A DNA stretch of 64,000 nucleotides from Paucimonas sp. (GCA_031253995.1 JAIRVG010000107.1:53882-117881); one strand, 5' to 3'. Positions 8,765 to 18,090 are shown, counted from the first letter of the stretch. The notes: generated from the letters alone by a model not told the origin. A program made the numbers and translations.

Positions 8765-8920
8765 GCTGCTCTCCTTTCGTAGTTTTTGTACGAGTACAGC
8801 GGAAAACCATGGCGATTTGATATCACTGTGGCACAGCCTGCGGATAGTGCCATTGGTCCGGGCTGTGACCGCCGTCTCCAATTGACGCTCCGGATGCAAC
8901 CCTCTAACCTTCGCGACTTG

Positions 8921-9116
8921 TTTCAGGTGCTCTGTGACCCTCGGGTCGACAGGGTGAAACAGGGAAGCCGGTGGGCACGCAAGACGTGCGATCCCGGCGC
9001 TGCCCCCGCAACGGTAGATGAGCCAAGACCGCGCAAGGCCACTGGGTATCCACCCCGGGAAGGCGCCCGGTCGGGACCGCGAAGGTCCACTCATGAGCCC
9101 GGAGACCGGCCTGCAA
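8921..9116 (+). promoter_or_regulatory. Cobalamin (adenosylcobalamin) riboswitch
   Basis: Hallmarks in order: the P2/P3 entry TTTCAGGTGCTC (8921-8932), GGGAAGCCGGTG (about 8963), the core CTGCCCCCGCAACGGTA (9000-9016), GCCACTGG (about 9039-9046) and the B12 box GAGCCCGGAGACCGGCC (9095-9111). The element lies upstream of cobO in the same orientation and should switch the cob operon off when cobalamin is plentiful. A hairpin at 9127-9145 (GCATCAC / GTGATGC, loop GGAGG) follows the aptamer and may belong to the expression platform. Confidence 0.95.
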
Positions 9117-9252
9117 ACAGTCAACGGCATCACGGAGGGTGATGCGCGGTTTGCCGGGCCCCGTCGCCCGCCGCCTGCGCCTGTCCCTCCGTGCCCACCT
9201 TTCCAGCTGTCGTCGCTTCCCGCCTGTCGACAGTGGCCCGCGGAGACCCCCG

Positions 9253-9864
9253 ATGAGCGAATCCCCCGAACGTGACGAACGCCACCTGGCGCGCATGCAG
9301 CGCAAGAAAGCGGTGATCGACGAGCGCATCGCCAATTCCCCCAACGAATGCGGCCTGCTGCTGGTGCTCAGCGGCAATGGCAAGGGCAAGAGCAGCTCGG
9401 CCTTCGGCATGCTCGCCCGCGCTCTTGGCCACGGCATGCAGTGCGGCGTGGTGCAGTTCATCAAGGGCCGCAACGCCACCGGCGAAGAGCTGTTCTTCCG
9501 CCGCTTCCCCGAGCAGGTGCGCTACCACGTGATGGGCGAGGGCTTCACCTGGGAAACCCAGGACCGCCAGCGCGACATCGCCGCCGCCGAAGCGGCCTGG
9601 GCCGTGTCGCGGCAACTGCTGCAGGACCCTAGCATCGGCTTCGTCGTCCTGGACGAATTGAACATCGCCCTCAAGCACGGCTACCTTGACCTGGATCAGG
9701 TGCTCGGCGACCTGCAGGCCCGTCCGCCGATGCAGCACGTGATCGTCACCGGCCGCGGCGCCAAGGACGAGATGATCGAGCTGGCCGACACCGTCACCGA
9801 GATGGGCATGGTCAAGCACGCCTTCCAGGCCGGCATCCGTGCCCAGAAGGGCGTCGAACTATGA
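9253..9864 (+). CDS. cobO: Cob(I)yrinic acid a,c-diamide adenosyltransferase
   Basis: 203-aa BtuR/CobO enzyme that adenosylates the corrinoid cobalt using ATP. The P-loop LSGNGKGKSSSAFGML sits at residues 39-54, with conserved GVVQFIKG and VVLDELNIALKHGYLD further on. The start MSESPERDERHLARMQRKKA is the standard family N-terminus; an in-frame GTG/ATG at 9139-9142 gives an Arg-rich extension and falls inside the riboswitch tail hairpin. It is the first gene of the ten-gene cob run and overlaps cobB by 4 bp. Confidence 0.95.
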   Translation: MSESPERDERHLARMQRKKAVIDERIANSPNECGLLLVLSGNGKGKSSSAFGMLARALGHGMQCGVVQFIKGRNATGEELFFRRFPEQVRYHVMGEGFTWETQDRQRDIAAAEAAWAVSRQLLQDPSIGFVVLDELNIALKHGYLDLDQVLGDLQARPPMQHVIVTGRGAKDEMIELADTVTEMGMVKHAFQAGIRAQKGVEL

Positions 9865-11156
9865 GCGACACCCGGCATTGCCCGGCGGTACTGATCGCCG
9901 CGCCGGCTTCCGGCCAGGGCAAGACCACCGTGACCGCGGCCCTGGCCCGCCTGCATCGCAACCAGGGGCGCAAGGTTCGCGTGTTCAAGTGCGGACCGGA
10001 CTTCCTCGATCCGATGATTCTCGAACGGGCCAGCGGCGCGCCGGTGTACCAGCTCGACCTGTGGATGGTCGGTGCCGAAGAAAGCCGCCGCCTGCTCTGG
10101 GAAGCCGCCGCGGAGGCCGACCTGATCCTGATCGAAGGAGTGATGGGCCTGTTCGACGGCACTCCGTCCAGTGCCGACCTGGCCCGCCATTTCGGCGTGC
10201 CGGTGCTGGCGGTGATCGACGGCACGGCCATGGCCCAGACCTTCGGCGCCCTGGCCCTGGGCCTGGCGCGCTACCAGGCCGACCTGCCGTTCGCCGGCGT
10301 GCTGGCCAACCGCGTCGGCACCCTGCGCCATGCGCAACTGTTGGAAGGCAGCCTCACCGAAGGCCTGCGCTGGTACGGCGGACTGTCCCGGGAGACCGGG
10401 ATCGAGCTGCCCAGCCGCCACCTGGGGCTGGTCCAGGCCAGTGAGCTGACCGACCTCGACCTGCGCCTCGACGCCGCCGCCAAGGCCCTTGGCGACAGCT
10501 GCCAGTCGTCCCTGCCGCCGCCAGTGGCGTTCGCCGCCCCCGCACCGCGTACCGTCGAGCCGCTGCTGGCCGGCGTGCGCATCGCCGTGGCCCGCGACGA
10601 GGCCTTCGCCTTCACCTACGGCGCCAACCTCGACCTGTTGCGGGCCATGGGCGCCGAGCTGAGCTTCTTCTCGCCGATCCACGACCGCGAACTGCCGGCG
10701 GCGGACAGCCTGTACCTGCCCGGCGGCTACCCGGAGCTGCACCACCATGCCCTGGCCGCCAATGCGCCGATGCTGGCCGCGATCCGCGCCCATCACCAGG
10801 CCGGCAAGCCCTTGCTCGCCGAGTGCGGCGGCATGCTCTACCTGCTCGATGCCCTGACCGACGTTGCCGGCGAACGCGCCGAGCTGGCTGGGCTGCTGCC
10901 AGGCGAAGCGACCATGCAGAAGCGTCTAGCGGCCCTGGCCCTGCAGGCCGTGGAGTTGCCGGAAGGGACCCTGCGGGGTCACACCTACCACCATTCCCTG
11001 ACCAGCACCGAACTGGAACCGATCGCCCGCGGCCACAGCCCCAACGGCGGGCGCGGTGCGGAAGCGGTGTACCGCATTGGCCGCCTGACCGCCTCCTACG
11101 TGCACTTCTATTTCCCCTCCAACCCCGATGCGACGGCGGCGCTGCTGGCGCCATGA
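9861..11156 (+). CDS. cobB: Cobyrinate a,c-diamide synthase
   Basis: 431-aa glutamine-dependent amidase of the corrin ring side chains a and c. The N-terminal dethiobiotin-synthetase-like ATPase has the P-loop APASGQGKTTVTAAL (residues 14-28) and the VMGLFDGTPSS segment. The C-terminal class I-like glutamine amidotransferase domain carries YLPGGYPELH and the nucleophile Cys in LLAECGGMLYL. It overlaps cobO (ATGA) and bluB (ATGA), indicating translational coupling. Confidence 0.95.
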   Translation: MSDTRHCPAVLIAAPASGQGKTTVTAALARLHRNQGRKVRVFKCGPDFLDPMILERASGAPVYQLDLWMVGAEESRRLLWEAAAEADLILIEGVMGLFDGTPSSADLARHFGVPVLAVIDGTAMAQTFGALALGLARYQADLPFAGVLANRVGTLRHAQLLEGSLTEGLRWYGGLSRETGIELPSRHLGLVQASELTDLDLRLDAAAKALGDSCQSSLPPPVAFAAPAPRTVEPLLAGVRIAVARDEAFAFTYGANLDLLRAMGAELSFFSPIHDRELPAADSLYLPGGYPELHHHALAANAPMLAAIRAHHQAGKPLLAECGGMLYLLDALTDVAGERAELAGLLPGEATMQKRLAALALQAVELPEGTLRGHTYHHSLTSTELEPIARGHSPNGGRGAEAVYRIGRLTASYVHFYFPSNPDATAALLAP

Positions 11157-11803
11157 GCGAGCACGCCTACAGCGAAGCCGAGCGCGCGGCGATCTATCGC
11201 GCCATCGGCGAGCGCCGCGACATGCGCCATTTCAGCGGTGGCGAAGTCGCTCCGGAGCTGCTTGCCCGCCTGCTGGAAGCCGCGCACCAGGCGCCCAGCG
11301 TCGGCCTGATGCAGCCCTGGCGTTTCATCCGCATCACCCGCCGCGACCTGCGCCAGCGCATCCAGGCCCTGGTGGAGGACGAGCGCCTGCGCACCGCCGA
11401 GGCGCTGGGACAGCGCTCCGACGAATTCATGCAACTCAAGGTCGAAGGCATCAACGACTGCGCCGAACTGCTGGTGGCCGCGCTGATGGACAAGCGCGAA
11501 GCGCATATCTTCGGCCGCCGCACCTTGCCGGAAATGGACCTGGCCTCGCTGTCCTGCGCCATCCAGAACCTCTGGCTCGCCGCCCGTGGCGAAGGCCTGG
11601 GCATGGGCTGGGTGTCGCTGTTCGACCCGCAGGCCCTGGCCGACCTGCTGGGCATGCCCGCCGGGGCCAAGCCGCTGGCGATCCTCTGCCTGGGCCCGGT
11701 GCGCGAGTTCTACCCGGCGCCGATGCTCGCCCTGGAAGGCTGGACCACGCCGCGACCGCTGGCCGACATGCTGTTTGAAAATCATTGGGGAGAAAACGAA
11801 TGA
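11153..11803 (+). CDS. bluB: 5,6-dimethylbenzimidazole synthase
   Basis: 216-aa flavin-destructase of the nitroreductase fold that makes the lower-ligand base DMB from reduced FMN and O2. The N-terminus reads ERAAIYRAIGERRDMRHFSG, followed by LLEAAHQAPSVGLMQPWRFI, both typical of BluB. The start overlaps the cobB stop as ATGA (11153-11156). Its presence inside the operon indicates aerobic lower-ligand synthesis by this strain. Confidence 0.93.
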   Translation: MSEHAYSEAERAAIYRAIGERRDMRHFSGGEVAPELLARLLEAAHQAPSVGLMQPWRFIRITRRDLRQRIQALVEDERLRTAEALGQRSDEFMQLKVEGINDCAELLVAALMDKREAHIFGRRTLPEMDLASLSCAIQNLWLAARGEGLGMGWVSLFDPQALADLLGMPAGAKPLAILCLGPVREFYPAPMLALEGWTTPRPLADMLFENHWGENE

Positions 11804-12708
11804 GTGTGGCCCTGCTGACCGTGGCCGGGGTGGCGCTGGATGCGCTGCTGGGCGAGCCGCGGCGCTGGCATCCGCTGGTGGCTTTCGGCCGGATGGCCGG
11901 GCGCCTGGAGCAACGTTTCAATGCGGGCGGCCGTGGCTGGCGCAGCCATGGCGTCACCGCCTGGTTCCTCGCCGTGGTACCGCTGACCCTGCTGGCCACC
12001 ACCTTGTCCTGGCTGCCGTACATCGGCTGGCTGGTGGAAATCCTCGCCCTGTACTGCGCCCTCGGCCTGCGCAGCCTCGGCGAACACGTGCAGCCGGTGG
12101 CCGATGCCCTGCGCGGCGGCGACCTGGACGAGGCGCGCAAGCGCGTCGGCTACCTGGTCAGCCGGGAAACCCGCGAGCTGGACGAAACCGCCGTGGCCCG
12201 CGCCGCCACCGAATCGGTGCTGGAGAACGGCAGCGATGCGGTGTTCGCCGCGCTGTTCTGGTTCGCCATCGCCGGTGCGCCGGGGGTGGTGCTCTATCGC
12301 CTGAGCAATACCCTCGATGCCATGTGGGGCTACCGCAACGAGCGCTTCGAGCGCTTTGGCTGGGCCGCCGCGCGCATCGACGATGTCCTCAACTACCTCC
12401 CGGCGCGCCTGGTGGCGCTGACCTACGCGCTGCTGGGCAAGACCCGCCTGGCCCTGAAGTGCTGGCGCCAGCAGGCGCCCCAGTGGGACAGCCCCAACGC
12501 CGGCCCGGTGATGGCGGCAGGGGCAGGGGCCCTCGGCGTCGAGCTGGGTGGCCCGGCTGTCTATCATGGTGAGTTGCACGAGCGCGCGCGCCTGGGCGAA
12601 GGCCCGGCGGCCGATGCCGGGGCCATCGAGCGCGGTTGGCGCCTGGTGTGCCAGGGTGTCTGGCTGTGGCTGTTGCTGCTGTGCCTGGGAGCCGAATTCT
12701 ATGCTTGA
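11800..12708 (+). CDS. cobD: Adenosylcobinamide-phosphate synthase, membrane protein (CbiB/CobD)
   Basis: 302-aa integral membrane enzyme that attaches (R)-1-aminopropanol phosphate to adenosylcobyric acid. The N-terminal ALDALLGEPRRWHPLVAFGR is a family hallmark, as are ETRELDETAVARAATES and LYRLSNTLDAMWGYRN. TM segments lie at about residues 52-90, 145-165, 200-220 and at the C-terminus. The start at 11800 overlaps the bluB stop (ATGA). This is cobD in Pseudomonas denitrificans naming and cbiB in Salmonella naming. Confidence 0.93.
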   Translation: MSVALLTVAGVALDALLGEPRRWHPLVAFGRMAGRLEQRFNAGGRGWRSHGVTAWFLAVVPLTLLATTLSWLPYIGWLVEILALYCALGLRSLGEHVQPVADALRGGDLDEARKRVGYLVSRETRELDETAVARAATESVLENGSDAVFAALFWFAIAGAPGVVLYRLSNTLDAMWGYRNERFERFGWAAARIDDVLNYLPARLVALTYALLGKTRLALKCWRQQAPQWDSPNAGPVMAAGAGALGVELGGPAVYHGELHERARLGEGPAADAGAIERGWRLVCQGVWLWLLLLCLGAEFYA

Positions 12709-13693
12709 ACACGGTGGTCGCCTGCAGCGGGCGGTCGAACGCTACGGCATCGCCCGCGAAGACTGGCTGGACCTGTCCAGCGGCATCGCGCCCTGGCCAT
12801 TCCCCGTCCCCGACATTCCCGAGCGTGCCTGGGCCCGTCTGCCGGAAACCGAGGACGGCCTGGAGCAGGCCGCCCGTGCCTACTACGGCGTCGGCGAGCT
12901 GTTGCCGGTGGCCGGTTCGCAGGCGGCGATCCAGGCGTTGCCGCGTCTGCGTCCGCGTGGTGTGGTCGGCGTGCTGTCGCCCTGCTATGCCGAGCACGCC
13001 GAGGCCTGGCGTCGTGCCGGGCATCAGGTGCGGGAACTGAGTGAAACCGAGGTCGAAGGGCAACTGGACGACCTCGACGTGCTGGTCCTGGTCAACCCCA
13101 ACAACCCCACCGGCCGGGTGCTGCCACGGCAGACCCTGCTGGCCTGGCATGCGCGCCTGAGTCGTCACGGGGGCTGGCTGCTGGTGGACGAAGCCTTCAT
13201 GGACAACACGCCAGCGCAAAGCATCGCCGCCGACAGCCAGCGGGAAGGGCTGATCGTCCTGCGTTCGTTCGGCAAGTTCTTCGGCCTGGCCGGGGTGCGC
13301 CTCGGCTTCGTCCTCGCCGAGCCGTCGTTGCTGCGTGCGCTGGCGGAGGATATCGGGCCCTGGTCGATCAGCGGGCCGACGCGGATCCTCGGTGCTGCCT
13401 GCCTGGGTGATCGCGCCAGCCAGCAGGCCCAGCTCGAACGCTGCGCCCGGGTCAGCGCCCACCTGGCCGCGCTGCTTGCCGATGCCGGCCTGGAACCCGC
13501 CGCCGGCTGCGACCTGTTCCAGTACCTGCCCCATCCCGAGGCGGCGCGGATCCACGACTTCATGGCCCGGCGCGGGATTCTCCTGCGCCTGTTCGAACAC
13601 CCCGCCGGCCTGCGTTTCGGCCTGCCCGCCAGCGAGGCCGACTGGCTGAAACTGGCGGCAGCGCTGGACGACTACCGCAAGGAACCGAAATGA
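12701..13693 (+). CDS. cobC: Threonine-phosphate decarboxylase (PLP enzyme)
   Basis: 330-aa aminotransferase-fold protein that makes (R)-1-amino-2-propanol phosphate, the linker attached by the preceding gene product. The start MLEHGGRLQRAVERYGI is the usual CobC beginning. The motifs NPNNPTGR and the Schiff-base Lys in VLRSFGKFFGLAGVRLGF are present. It overlaps the end of cobD by 8 bp and cobQ by 4 bp. It corresponds to CobD of Salmonella and should not be confused with the alpha-ribazole phosphatase further downstream, which also carries the name cobC. Confidence 0.92.
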   Translation: MLEHGGRLQRAVERYGIAREDWLDLSSGIAPWPFPVPDIPERAWARLPETEDGLEQAARAYYGVGELLPVAGSQAAIQALPRLRPRGVVGVLSPCYAEHAEAWRRAGHQVRELSETEVEGQLDDLDVLVLVNPNNPTGRVLPRQTLLAWHARLSRHGGWLLVDEAFMDNTPAQSIAADSQREGLIVLRSFGKFFGLAGVRLGFVLAEPSLLRALAEDIGPWSISGPTRILGAACLGDRASQQAQLERCARVSAHLAALLADAGLEPAAGCDLFQYLPHPEAARIHDFMARRGILLRLFEHPAGLRFGLPASEADWLKLAAALDDYRKEPK

Positions 13694-15144
13694 CCACGCT
13701 GATGGTGCAAGGCACCACTTCCGACGCCGGCAAGAGCACCCTGGTGACCGCGCTGTGCCGCTGGCTGAAACGCCAGGGCATCGCCGTGGTGCCGTTCAAG
13801 CCGCAGAACATGGCGCTCAACAGTGCGGTGACCGCCGACGGCGGCGAGATCGGCCGGGCCCAGGCGGTCCAGGCCCAGGCCTGCGGGCTGGCGCCGCATA
13901 CCGACATGAATCCGGTGCTGCTCAAGCCCAACAGCGACACCGGGGCCCAGGTCATCGTCCATGGCCGTGCGGTCACCAGCATGAACGCCGTGGCCTATCA
14001 CGACTACAAGGCCATCGCCATGCAGGCCGTGCTGGCCTCGCACCAGCGCCTCAGCGCGGCGTATCCGGTGGTGATGGTGGAAGGCGCCGGCTCGCCGGCC
14101 GAGATCAACCTGCGTGCCGGCGATATCGCCAACATGGGCTTCGCCGAGGCGGTGGACTGCCCGGTGATCCTGGTCGCCGACATCAACCGCGGAGGGGTCT
14201 TCGCGCACCTGGTGGGCACCCTGGAACTGCTGTCGCCGAGCGAGCAGGCGCGGGTCAAGGGCTTCGTCATCAACCGTTTCCGTGGCGATATCGCCCTTTT
14301 GCAACCCGGCCTCGACTGGCTGGAGCAACGCACCGGCAAACCGGTGCTCGGCGTGCTGCCCTACGTGATGGACCTGCACCTGGAAGCCGAGGACGGCCTC
14401 GACCGGCGCCAGGGCGACAAGGCGGCCCAGGTGCTGAAGGTGATCGTCCCGGTGCTGCCGCGGATCAGCAACCACACCGACTTCGACCCGCTGCGCCTGC
14501 ACCCGCAGGTGGACCTGCAATTCATCGGCCCGGGCGAGCCGATTCCGCCGGCCGACCTGATCATCCTGCCCGGCTCGAAAAGCGTGCGCGGCGATCTGGC
14601 GCAACTGCGCGAGCGTGGCTGGGAACAGGCCATCGCCCGGCACCTGCGTTATGGCGGCAAGCTGGTGGGCATCTGTGGTGGCCTGCAGATGCTCGGGCAG
14701 GTCGTGGACGATCCGCTGGGACTTGAAGGTGCCGCCGGGAGCAGCCCGGGCCTGGGCCTGCTGGACTACTCCACGGTGCTGGAGGCGGAAAAGCAGTTGC
14801 GCAACGTCAGTGGCAGCCTGGCCCTGGAGCAAGCCGCGATCAGTGGCTATGAAATCCACGCCGGTGTCACCCGTGGTCCGGCCCTGGACAACCCGGCGGT
14901 ACACCTGGCTGATGGCCGCTGCGACGGCGCCATCAGCGCCGACGGGCAGATCCTCGCCACCTACCTGCACGGCCTGTTCGAGTCGCCGCAGTCCTGCGCG
15001 TCGCTGCTGCGCTGGGCCGGCATCAAGGACGTCGAGCAGATCGACTACCACGCCCTGCGCGAGCGGGACATCGAACGCCTGGCCGACCTGGTGGACAAGC
15101 ACCTGGACGGCGAGCGCCTCCGTCAACTCTGTGGACTCGCCTGA
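13690..15144 (+). CDS. cobQ: Cobyric acid synthase
   Basis: 484-aa glutamine-dependent amidase of side chains b, d, e and g. The N-terminal ATPase starts MTTLMVQGTTSDAGKSTLVT with the P-loop at about residues 8-16, followed by the CobQ-typical FKPQNMALNSAVT. The C-terminal GATase has VGICGGLQMLGQ with the catalytic Cys and the late ATYLHGLFESP with His. Its length is normal for the family. The start overlaps the preceding stop by 4 bp. Confidence 0.95.
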   Translation: MTTLMVQGTTSDAGKSTLVTALCRWLKRQGIAVVPFKPQNMALNSAVTADGGEIGRAQAVQAQACGLAPHTDMNPVLLKPNSDTGAQVIVHGRAVTSMNAVAYHDYKAIAMQAVLASHQRLSAAYPVVMVEGAGSPAEINLRAGDIANMGFAEAVDCPVILVADINRGGVFAHLVGTLELLSPSEQARVKGFVINRFRGDIALLQPGLDWLEQRTGKPVLGVLPYVMDLHLEAEDGLDRRQGDKAAQVLKVIVPVLPRISNHTDFDPLRLHPQVDLQFIGPGEPIPPADLIILPGSKSVRGDLAQLRERGWEQAIARHLRYGGKLVGICGGLQMLGQVVDDPLGLEGAAGSSPGLGLLDYSTVLEAEKQLRNVSGSLALEQAAISGYEIHAGVTRGPALDNPAVHLADGRCDGAISADGQILATYLHGLFESPQSCASLLRWAGIKDVEQIDYHALRERDIERLADLVDKHLDGERLRQLCGLA

Positions 15145-15146
15145 CC

Positions 15147-15668
15147 ATGCTCAACCTGATCCTCGGCGGCGCCCGCTCCGGCAAGAGCCGCCTGGCCGAA
15201 CAACGCGCCGTGGCCAGCGGCCTGGCGGTGACCTACATCGCCACCAGCGAACCGCTGGACGGTGAAATGAACGCGCGGGTGCAATTGCACCGCGAACGCC
15301 GCCCGGCCGAGTGGGGGCTGATCGAAGAACCCCTGGCCCTGGCCCGCGTGCTGCGCGCCGAAGCCGCCGCCGACCGCTGCCTGCTGGTGGACTGCCTGAC
15401 CCTGTGGCTGACCAACCTGCTGATGCTGGATGACCCGGCCCGCCTGGCCGCCGAGCGCGACGCGCTGCTGGACTGCCTGGCCGACCTGCCGGGGGAAATC
15501 ATCCTGGTCAGCAACGAAACCGGCCTGGGCGTGGTGCCCCTGGGTGAACTGACCCGGCGTTACGTCGATGAGGCCGGCTGGTTGCACCAGGCCGTCGCCG
15601 AACGTTGCCAGCGGGTGATCCTCACCGTCGCCGGCCTGCCGCTCTACCTCAAAGGAACCGAATCATGA
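15147..15668 (+). CDS. cobP: Bifunctional adenosylcobinamide kinase / guanylyltransferase
   Basis: 173 aa (CobU in Salmonella naming). It phosphorylates adenosylcobinamide and then forms adenosylcobinamide-GDP. The P-loop LILGGARSGKSRLAEQRA is at the N-terminus, the guanylylation region HRERRPAEW follows, and VSNETGLGVVPLG is a signature. It starts 2 bp after cobQ stops and overlaps the start of cobT by 4 bp. Confidence 0.94.
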   Translation: MLNLILGGARSGKSRLAEQRAVASGLAVTYIATSEPLDGEMNARVQLHRERRPAEWGLIEEPLALARVLRAEAAADRCLLVDCLTLWLTNLLMLDDPARLAAERDALLDCLADLPGEIILVSNETGLGVVPLGELTRRYVDEAGWLHQAVAERCQRVILTVAGLPLYLKGTES

Positions 15669-16720
15669 CCCAGGCCTGGTGGCTGGAACCGTGCCGCGTC
15701 GCGGACGAAAACGTGCGCGAAGCCGCCTTCGCGCGCCAGCAGCAACTGACCAAGCCCGCCGGCTCGCTGGGCCGCCTGGAGCAGGTGGCGGTGGAGCTGG
15801 CGGCGTTGCAGGGGCAACTGAAGCCGAGCCTGGACCAGGTGTGGATCGGCATCTTCGCCGGTGACCACGGCGTGGTCGCCGAAGGCATTTCCGCCTATCC
15901 GCAGGAAGTCACCGGGCAGATGCTGCTCAACTTCGTCAGCGGTGGCGCGGCCATCAGCGTCCTGGCGCGGCAGCTGGATGCGCGGCTGGAAGTGGTGGAC
16001 CTGGGCACGGTTAACCTGGCCCTCGACCTGCCGGGCGTGCGGCATGAACGCATCGCCGCGGGTACCGCCAACTTCGCCAAGGGCCCGGCGATGAGCGAAG
16101 AGCAGGGCATGCGTGCCTTGCAGGCCGGCCGCGACAGCGCCCTGCGCGCTCTGGCGGCGGGGGCGCGGCTGTTTATCGGCGGCGAGATGGGCATCGGCAA
16201 TACCACGGCCGCCAGCGCGCTGGCCTGTGCCTTGCTGGACTGCCCGGCCAGCGAACTGAGCGGCCCCGGCACCGGCCTGGACGCTGCCGGGGTGCGGCAC
16301 AAGGCCGAGGTGATCGAGGCGGCGCTGCGTCTGCACGCTGCGGCCAAGGGCGATCCGATGCAGGCGCTGCTGCGGGTTGGCGGCCTGGAAATCGCCGCGC
16401 TGACCGGTGCCTACCTGGCCTGTGCCCAGGAGGGCGTGGCGGTGCTGGTGGATGGCTTCATCTGTTCGGTGGCGGCGTTGCTGGCGGTGCGCCTCAATCC
16501 ATCGTGCCGGCCGTGGTTGTTCTTCGGGCATCGTGGTGCGGAACCGGGGCATCGTCGGGTGCTGGCCGAGCTGCACGGCGAGCCGCTGCTGGAGCTGGGC
16601 CTGCGCCTGGGCGAAGGCAGTGGCGCGGCGCTGGCGGTGCCGTTGCTGCGTCTGGCCTGCGACCTGCACGGGCAGATGGCGACCTTCGCCGAGGCGGCGG
16701 TGGCGGATCGTCCGGCATGA
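15665..16720 (+). CDS. cobT: Nicotinate-nucleotide--dimethylbenzimidazole phosphoribosyltransferase
   Basis: 351 aa. It activates the DMB made by BluB to alpha-ribazole phosphate. The N-terminal KPAGSLGRLEQVAVELAALQ, the central IFAGDHGVVAEGISAYPQEV and GEMGIGNTTAASAL, and the catalytic Glu in LRLGEGSGAALAVPLL are all present. The start MTQAWWLEPC overlaps the cobP stop (ATGA). An alternative frame start at 15605 lies within cobP. Confidence 0.95.
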   Translation: MTQAWWLEPCRVADENVREAAFARQQQLTKPAGSLGRLEQVAVELAALQGQLKPSLDQVWIGIFAGDHGVVAEGISAYPQEVTGQMLLNFVSGGAAISVLARQLDARLEVVDLGTVNLALDLPGVRHERIAAGTANFAKGPAMSEEQGMRALQAGRDSALRALAAGARLFIGGEMGIGNTTAASALACALLDCPASELSGPGTGLDAAGVRHKAEVIEAALRLHAAAKGDPMQALLRVGGLEIAALTGAYLACAQEGVAVLVDGFICSVAALLAVRLNPSCRPWLFFGHRGAEPGHRRVLAELHGEPLLELGLRLGEGSGAALAVPLLRLACDLHGQMATFAEAAVADRPA

Positions 16721-17283
16721 TCCTCGACCTGTTGCGCCACGGCGAGACCGAGCTGGGCGGCGGCTTTCGCGGCAGCCTCGACGATGCCCTGACCGAGCAG
16801 GGCTGGGCGCAGATGCACGCGGCGGTGGTGGATGGTGGGCCCTGGGATCGACTGGTCAGTTCGCCGTTGCAGCGTTGTGCGCGGTTCGCCGAGCGGCTGG
16901 CCGGGCAACTGGAACTGCCGCTGGTGCTGGAGCCGGGGCTGCAGGAATTGCACTTCGGTGATTGGGAAGGGCGTAGCGCGGTCGAGTTGATGGTCGATCA
17001 CGAGCAGGCGCTGGGGCAGTTCTGGAATGATCCCTACGGTTTCACGCCGCCCAATGGCGAGGCGGTAGAGGCGTTTTCCGGTCGTGTGCTGGACGCCCTG
17101 GCGCGACTGCACGCAGCCCATGCCGGCGAGCGGGTGCTGCTGGTGACCCATGGCGGGGTGATGCGCCTGTTGCTGGCGCGGGCCCGGGGATTGCCGCGGG
17201 AGCAGTTGTTGCAGGTCGAGGTTGCACATGGTGCCTTGCACCGGTTGCAGGTCGACGTCGATCACCTGCAGGAAATCTGCTGA
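16717..17283 (+). CDS. cobC: Alpha-ribazole phosphatase (histidine phosphatase family)
   Basis: 188 aa. The N-terminal MILDLLRHGETELGGG contains the RHG phosphohistidine motif, and LLVTHGGVMRLLL supplies the second catalytic His. It removes the phosphate from alpha-ribazole phosphate, or from adenosylcobalamin phosphate, before or after the CobS step. It overlaps the cobT stop (ATGA at 16717-16720). It bears the Salmonella name cobC, which clashes with the decarboxylase gene at 12701. Confidence 0.9.
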   Translation: MILDLLRHGETELGGGFRGSLDDALTEQGWAQMHAAVVDGGPWDRLVSSPLQRCARFAERLAGQLELPLVLEPGLQELHFGDWEGRSAVELMVDHEQALGQFWNDPYGFTPPNGEAVEAFSGRVLDALARLHAAHAGERVLLVTHGGVMRLLLARARGLPREQLLQVEVAHGALHRLQVDVDHLQEIC

Positions 17284-17328
17284 ACGCGTGAGCCTCGGGC
17301 TTTTTGTTCATTTCACAAGGACTGGTCA

Positions 17329-18057
17329 ATGCTGCCATTCTGGATCGCCCTGCAATTTCTCAGCAGCCTGCCGGTGACCCTGCCAGGCATGCCGGAACCC
17401 CGGCAGACCGGGCGCTCCCTGCTGTTCTATCCCGCGGTCGGCCTGCTCTTCGGTCTGCTGCTCTGGGCCCTGGACACCCTGCTGCAAGGCACCCAACCGC
17501 TGCTCCACGCTGCCCTCCTGCTCAGCGCCTGGGTCCTGCTCGGCGGTGGCCTGCATCTGGACGGCCTGGCCGACAGCGCCGATGCCTGGCTCGGCGGTTT
17601 CGGCGACCGCGAGCGCACCCTGCTGATCATGAAGGACCCGCGCAGCGGCCCGATCGCCGTGGTCACCCTGGTGCTGGTGCTGCTGCTCAAGTTCTGCGCG
17701 CTGCTGGCGCTGGTCGAGGCAGGGCAGGGCATGCTGCTGGTGCTGGCCCCGGTCATGGGCCGCGCGGCGTTGCTGGCGCTGTTCCTCACCACCCCCTACG
17801 TGCGCCCCGGCGGACTGGGCCAGGCTTTGGCCGAGCACCTGCCACGGCCTGCGGCGACCTGGGTGCTGGCGGCGGTCGCCGTCGCCTGCCTGTGGCTGGG
17901 CGGCGTGCTGGCCATGATGGCCGCGCTGCTGACCTTCTACGTCCTGCGCCGCACGATGCTGCGCCGCCTCGGCGGCACCACCGGCGACACCGCCGGCGCC
18001 TTGCTGGAACTGCTTGAACTCGCGGTATTGCTGGCACTTGCCCTGTCCCAGCCTTGA
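17329..18057 (+). CDS. cobS: Adenosylcobinamide-GDP ribazoletransferase (cobalamin synthase)
   Basis: 242-aa integral membrane enzyme that joins adenosylcobinamide-GDP to alpha-ribazole, the last assembly step (CobV in P. denitrificans naming). It has the typical N-terminal FWIALQFLSSLPV and the metal-binding GGLHLDGLADSADAWLGG with MKDPRSGPIAV. The 45-bp gap after the phosphatase gene contains a weak stem (AGCC TCG GGCT plus Ts, near 17290-17303), so read-through rather than overlap links this gene to the operon. Confidence 0.94.
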   Translation: MLPFWIALQFLSSLPVTLPGMPEPRQTGRSLLFYPAVGLLFGLLLWALDTLLQGTQPLLHAALLLSAWVLLGGGLHLDGLADSADAWLGGFGDRERTLLIMKDPRSGPIAVVTLVLVLLLKFCALLALVEAGQGMLLVLAPVMGRAALLALFLTTPYVRPGGLGQALAEHLPRPAATWVLAAVAVACLWLGGVLAMMAALLTFYVLRRTMLRRLGGTTGDTAGALLELLELAVLLALALSQP

Positions 18058-18090
18058 AATATTTAGTAACTAGCGCTTGCGCCGTGAACG

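Noticed and set aside
12701..17283. Duplicate cobC genes as an apparent redundancy
   Set aside because: The two genes encode different enzymes (a PLP decarboxylase and a histidine phosphatase); the shared symbol comes from two naming systems.
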